Shown: in pieces, positions 61,818-64,000 of the stretch
Position numbering within the stretch: position 1 is the stretch's first letter
How the letters are laid out: each line of letters starts with the position of its first letter
The notes under the pieces: model-generated
Database searches by the model: none
What the model saw: the letters and a program-made list of their open reading frames with translations, nothing else
Told to the model about the DNA's origin: nothing
Assembly (NCBI GenBank): GCA_965279295.1
Contig: CBDIHQ010000013.1
DNA length: 64,000 bases
Source of the DNA: Aquabacter sp965279295
Lineage (GTDB): Bacteria; Pseudomonadota; Alphaproteobacteria; Rhizobiales; Xanthobacteraceae
Direction: 5' to 3' (one strand)
Made by a program: the position numbers and the translations under genes

Positions 61818-62870
61818 ATGCGTTTTGGCTTGTTCGGGAGCGCCCAGTCAGACAGCGCCAATCTTGGAGCCGGGATCGGGCAGGGATTTCACGACTTTAT
61901 CGATTTCAATGTCGAAGCGGAGCGGCTCGGCTACTACAGCACATTTCTGGTGGAGCATCATTTCACCGGCTGGGGCCAGGTGTCATCCACGCTGAACCTG
62001 CTGACCTGGCTCGCCGCACGCACGACGTCTCTGCGCGTCGGCACGGCCACCATGGTGCTGCCGTGGCACAATCCGGTGTTGCTTTCCGAGCAGGTCGCCA
62101 CGCTCGAACTGCTGTCTGGCGGCCGCCTGGATTTGGGTGTCGGCAAGGGCTATCGCCACACCGAGTTCAACGGCTTCAATATTCCGATCGAAGACTCCGA
62201 GGCGCGTTTCGACGAAGCCCTGGATGTCATGCTCAAGGCATGGGGCGCCAAGGCGCGCTTCTCGCATCACGGTCGGTTCTGGACGTTCAACGACGTCATT
62301 GTCGAGCCGAATATCCCGGCGCGGCCGGCGATGTGGATGGGCGCGGGCAGCGAACCGTCCATTCGCAAGGTCGCCGGGCGCGGGTTCAACCTGCTCCTGG
62401 ACCAGTTCGCCGATGCCAAGCTCATCGGCCAGCGCATCGACATATTCAAGAATACGATCAAGGAGCTGGGGCGCGCCTACAATCCCCGCGAGGTCGCTGT
62501 GGCGCGCGACCTGTACATCGCCAAGGACGAGCAGGATAAGCAGGCCGCGCTCGAAAGGCTGAATGGGGCTCGTCGGCGCACGATCGATCAGTCACGCGCG
62601 CCGAACCAGGCGAAAGGCTCGCACATCCTGTCTTATGCTGACAGGGGCGGGCTGCCCTCGACCGAGAGCACGCTGATCGGAACCATCGAGGAAATCCGCG
62701 ACAAGGTTGCGGCGCTGCGTGAGGCGGGAGTCGAGTACCTCATTGTCACCATCCTTGGCGGCTCCCGACACACGCTGCATCGGTTCGCCACCGAGATCAT
62801 GCCAGAATTCGGGCGCGATCCGCTCAAAGAGCTAGGTCCCGCCGAGTTCGCTGGGGTCCGGGGAGAGTAA
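61818..62870 (+). CDS. LLM-class flavin-dependent oxidoreductase (bacterial luciferase alpha/alkanal type)
   Basis: A 350-residue single-domain luciferase-like monooxygenase: MRFGLFGSAQ start, YYSTFLVEHHFTGWG, LRVGTATMVLPWHNPVLLSE and QVATLELLSGGRLDLGVGKG, RHTEFNGF. It differs from the NtaA-type enzymes elsewhere in the window. The start follows AGAGGAGG. The flavin reductase begins 3 bases after its stop, giving a two-component monooxygenase in one transcript. Substrate unknown; aldehydes, ketones and terpenoid-like compounds are used by relatives. Confidence 0.93.
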   Translation: MRFGLFGSAQSDSANLGAGIGQGFHDFIDFNVEAERLGYYSTFLVEHHFTGWGQVSSTLNLLTWLAARTTSLRVGTATMVLPWHNPVLLSEQVATLELLSGGRLDLGVGKGYRHTEFNGFNIPIEDSEARFDEALDVMLKAWGAKARFSHHGRFWTFNDVIVEPNIPARPAMWMGAGSEPSIRKVAGRGFNLLLDQFADAKLIGQRIDIFKNTIKELGRAYNPREVAVARDLYIAKDEQDKQAALERLNGARRRTIDQSRAPNQAKGSHILSYADRGGLPSTESTLIGTIEEIRDKVAALREAGVEYLIVTILGGSRHTLHRFATEIMPEFGRDPLKELGPAEFAGVRGE

Positions 62871-62872
62871 AG

Positions 62873-63388
62873 ATGACTGTTCTCCGCCAGGAATACCGCG
62901 ACGGGATGGCCCAACTTGGTGCCGCCGTGAACATCATCACGACAGACGGCCCGGCCGGCCGATCGGGAATGACGGCAAGCGCCGTGGTCAGCGTCACTGA
63001 CGATCCGCCCACGCTCGCCGTTTGCATCAATCGATCGAGTCGCAACAACCAGATCATGAAGCTCAACGGCGTGTTGGCGGTGAACACGCTCGGCTCCAAC
63101 CAACGCAACGTCTCGAACATCTTCACCGGTGTTACGGGCTGTGCGTACGAAGAGCGATTCAAGACCGGCGTATGGCACGCCCTCGCAACCGGAGCGCCAA
63201 TTCTGAAGGGTACGGCCGTTTCCTTCGACTGCCGAATCACCGACGTCATCGAGAAGGGAACCCACACGATCTTCTTCGCTGAAGTCGAAGCCGTCCAAAT
63301 TGATGGGGAGAGGGAAGGCCTCATTTACTTTGGCCGGAACTATCATCGGGTCGGAAACGCCACTCAGGCCGTTCGGCAAGGCGTTTGA
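62873..63388 (+). CDS. Flavin reductase family protein (HpaC/FMN reductase-like)
   Basis: A 171-residue flavin reductase-like domain: VNIITTDGPAGRSGMTASAV, VVSVTDDPPTLAVCINRSSR, ALATGAPILKGTAVSFDCRI, and the C-terminal GLIYFGRNYHRVG. It supplies reduced flavin (FMNH2 or FADH2) to the monooxygenase encoded 3 bases upstream, and possibly to the other LLM enzymes of this region, which have no reductase of their own. Confidence 0.92.
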   Translation: MTVLRQEYRDGMAQLGAAVNIITTDGPAGRSGMTASAVVSVTDDPPTLAVCINRSSRNNQIMKLNGVLAVNTLGSNQRNVSNIFTGVTGCAYEERFKTGVWHALATGAPILKGTAVSFDCRITDVIEKGTHTIFFAEVEAVQIDGEREGLIYFGRNYHRVGNATQAVRQGV

Positions 63389-63461
63389 GTAAAGCGGGCG
63401 CTAACCATTAGGTCATATCTCCGCGTTTGAGAATGCGTTCAGCCCGCAAAGGAACATAACA

Positions 63462-64000
63462 ATGAATGTCGGTGTCATCGGTCTCGGCATCATGGGCAGC
63501 GCCATGTCGGTCAACCTTGTGCGCTGCGGCTTCAAGGTCGTCGGATATGATCCGGCGGCATCCGCCGTCGCCCGCGTGCAAGCCGCTGGTATTGACACGG
63601 CTTCGTCGGCGGCGGAGGTCGTAACGCAGGCCGATCTGGTGTTGACGAGCCTGGCCTCGCTCGCAGCCGTGCGGGAAACGGCATCCATCATTCTTGAGCA
63701 TGCGTCTTCACCGCGGATCGTCATCGAGACGAGCACGTTGCCGCTTTCGGATAAATTGGCCTTCCGCGATGCTCTTGCGGCGGGCGGCCACATGGCGCTG
63801 GATTGCCCGCTGCTCGGCACCGGGCCCCATGCCGAGCGCGCCGAGCTTGTGATCTATGCGAGCGGCAATACAGCGGCGCAGTCCTTCGCCCGACCGGTGT
63901 TTGACGCCATTGGCAAGAAGACCTTCGACCTCGGCGCTTACGGCAATGGCACGCGCATGAAGCTCGTCAACAACCACATGATCTCGATCTATAACGCGGC
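63462..64000 (+). CDS. 3-hydroxyisobutyrate dehydrogenase family oxidoreductase, 3'-truncated by the window edge
   Basis: ATG at 63462 with AAAGGA upstream opens a frame running off the window. The visible 179 residues begin MNVGVIGLGIMGSAMSVNLV (GxGxMG dinucleotide motif). Then come ADLVLTSLAS, the substrate-loop region DCPLLGTGPHAERAELVIYA and the catalytic-lysine segment GNGTRMKLVNNHMIS. This is the beta-hydroxyacid dehydrogenase family (3-HIBADH, tartronate semialdehyde reductase, GLYR). The usual P-V-S-G in the substrate loop appears as PLLG. It probably continues the monooxygenase/reductase operon. Confidence 0.9.
   Translation, partial: MNVGVIGLGIMGSAMSVNLVRCGFKVVGYDPAASAVARVQAAGIDTASSAAEVVTQADLVLTSLASLAAVRETASIILEHASSPRIVIETSTLPLSDKLAFRDALAAGGHMALDCPLLGTGPHAERAELVIYASGNTAAQSFARPVFDAIGKKTFDLGAYGNGTRMKLVNNHMISIYNA

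Overview
The window is GC-rich, densely packed and built from short co-directional operons with Shine-Dalgarno sites, frequent 4-bp or larger gene overlaps and occasional GTG/TTG starts. The content (many ABC importers for small organic compounds, four luciferase-like flavin monooxygenases, HyuA/HyuB, a nitrile-hydratase-type enzyme, a Bug-type receptor, HdeA-like and YtcA/MdtNOP-like genes) fits a metabolically versatile soil alphaproteobacterium, probably Hyphomicrobiales (Xanthobacteraceae/Bradyrhizobium-like). The taxon is an inference; no rRNA or convincing tRNA is present.

Layout. 1-4.1 kb: the end of a NodU/CmcH-type carbamoyltransferase, then a loose region with a DoxX-like membrane protein, a small FlbD-like ORF, an SDR and a truncated secreted-protein remnant. 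4.4-9.2 kb: a four-gene efflux operon (YtcA-like lipoprotein, HlyD adaptor, FUSC inner-membrane protein, NodT/TolC outer-membrane lipoprotein). 9.8-16.1 kb: an organosulfur-type operon with two NtaA/SnaA-family monooxygenases and an SsuABC-like importer with two different permeases, preceded by a perfect 15-bp inverted repeat. 16.4-23.9 kb: a PotABCD-like importer, two paralogous SDRs, a ketopantoate-reductase-like enzyme and a GntR/FCD regulator; three transcription units share a 13-bp AT-rich element in the same orientation.

24.2-37.4 kb is more heterogeneous: two transglutaminase-like proteins around an EAL phosphodiesterase, a fourth-type LLM monooxygenase, a 986-residue autotransporter, a lytic transglycosylase, a YihY-family membrane protein and two orphan solute receptors. 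One receptor gene has a near-consensus sigma-54 promoter. 37.9 kb holds an HdeA-like periplasmic protein. 38.3-48.6 kb is a catabolic unit: HyuA, HyuB, a LysR regulator, a Pot-type importer and a 3-hydroxybenzoate-6-hydroxylase-like flavoprotein.

48.8-57.4 kb is the most striking locus. An XRE-cupin regulator with CAAGT/ACTTG palindromes on both sides sits between an SsuBC-like transporter and its receptor. The receptor is followed by a nitrile-hydratase-family enzyme whose beta subunit is split into two genes, as in thiocyanate hydrolase, with a His-rich catalytic subunit (CTLCSC motif). A very long amidase and a medium-chain dehydrogenase lacking the usual catalytic zinc cysteine complete it. 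The right end carries an orphan branched-chain-type receptor, a manganese catalase, an MFS remnant, a LysR regulator divergent from a two-component flavin monooxygenase/reductase pair, and the start of a 3-hydroxyisobutyrate-dehydrogenase-family gene cut by the window edge.
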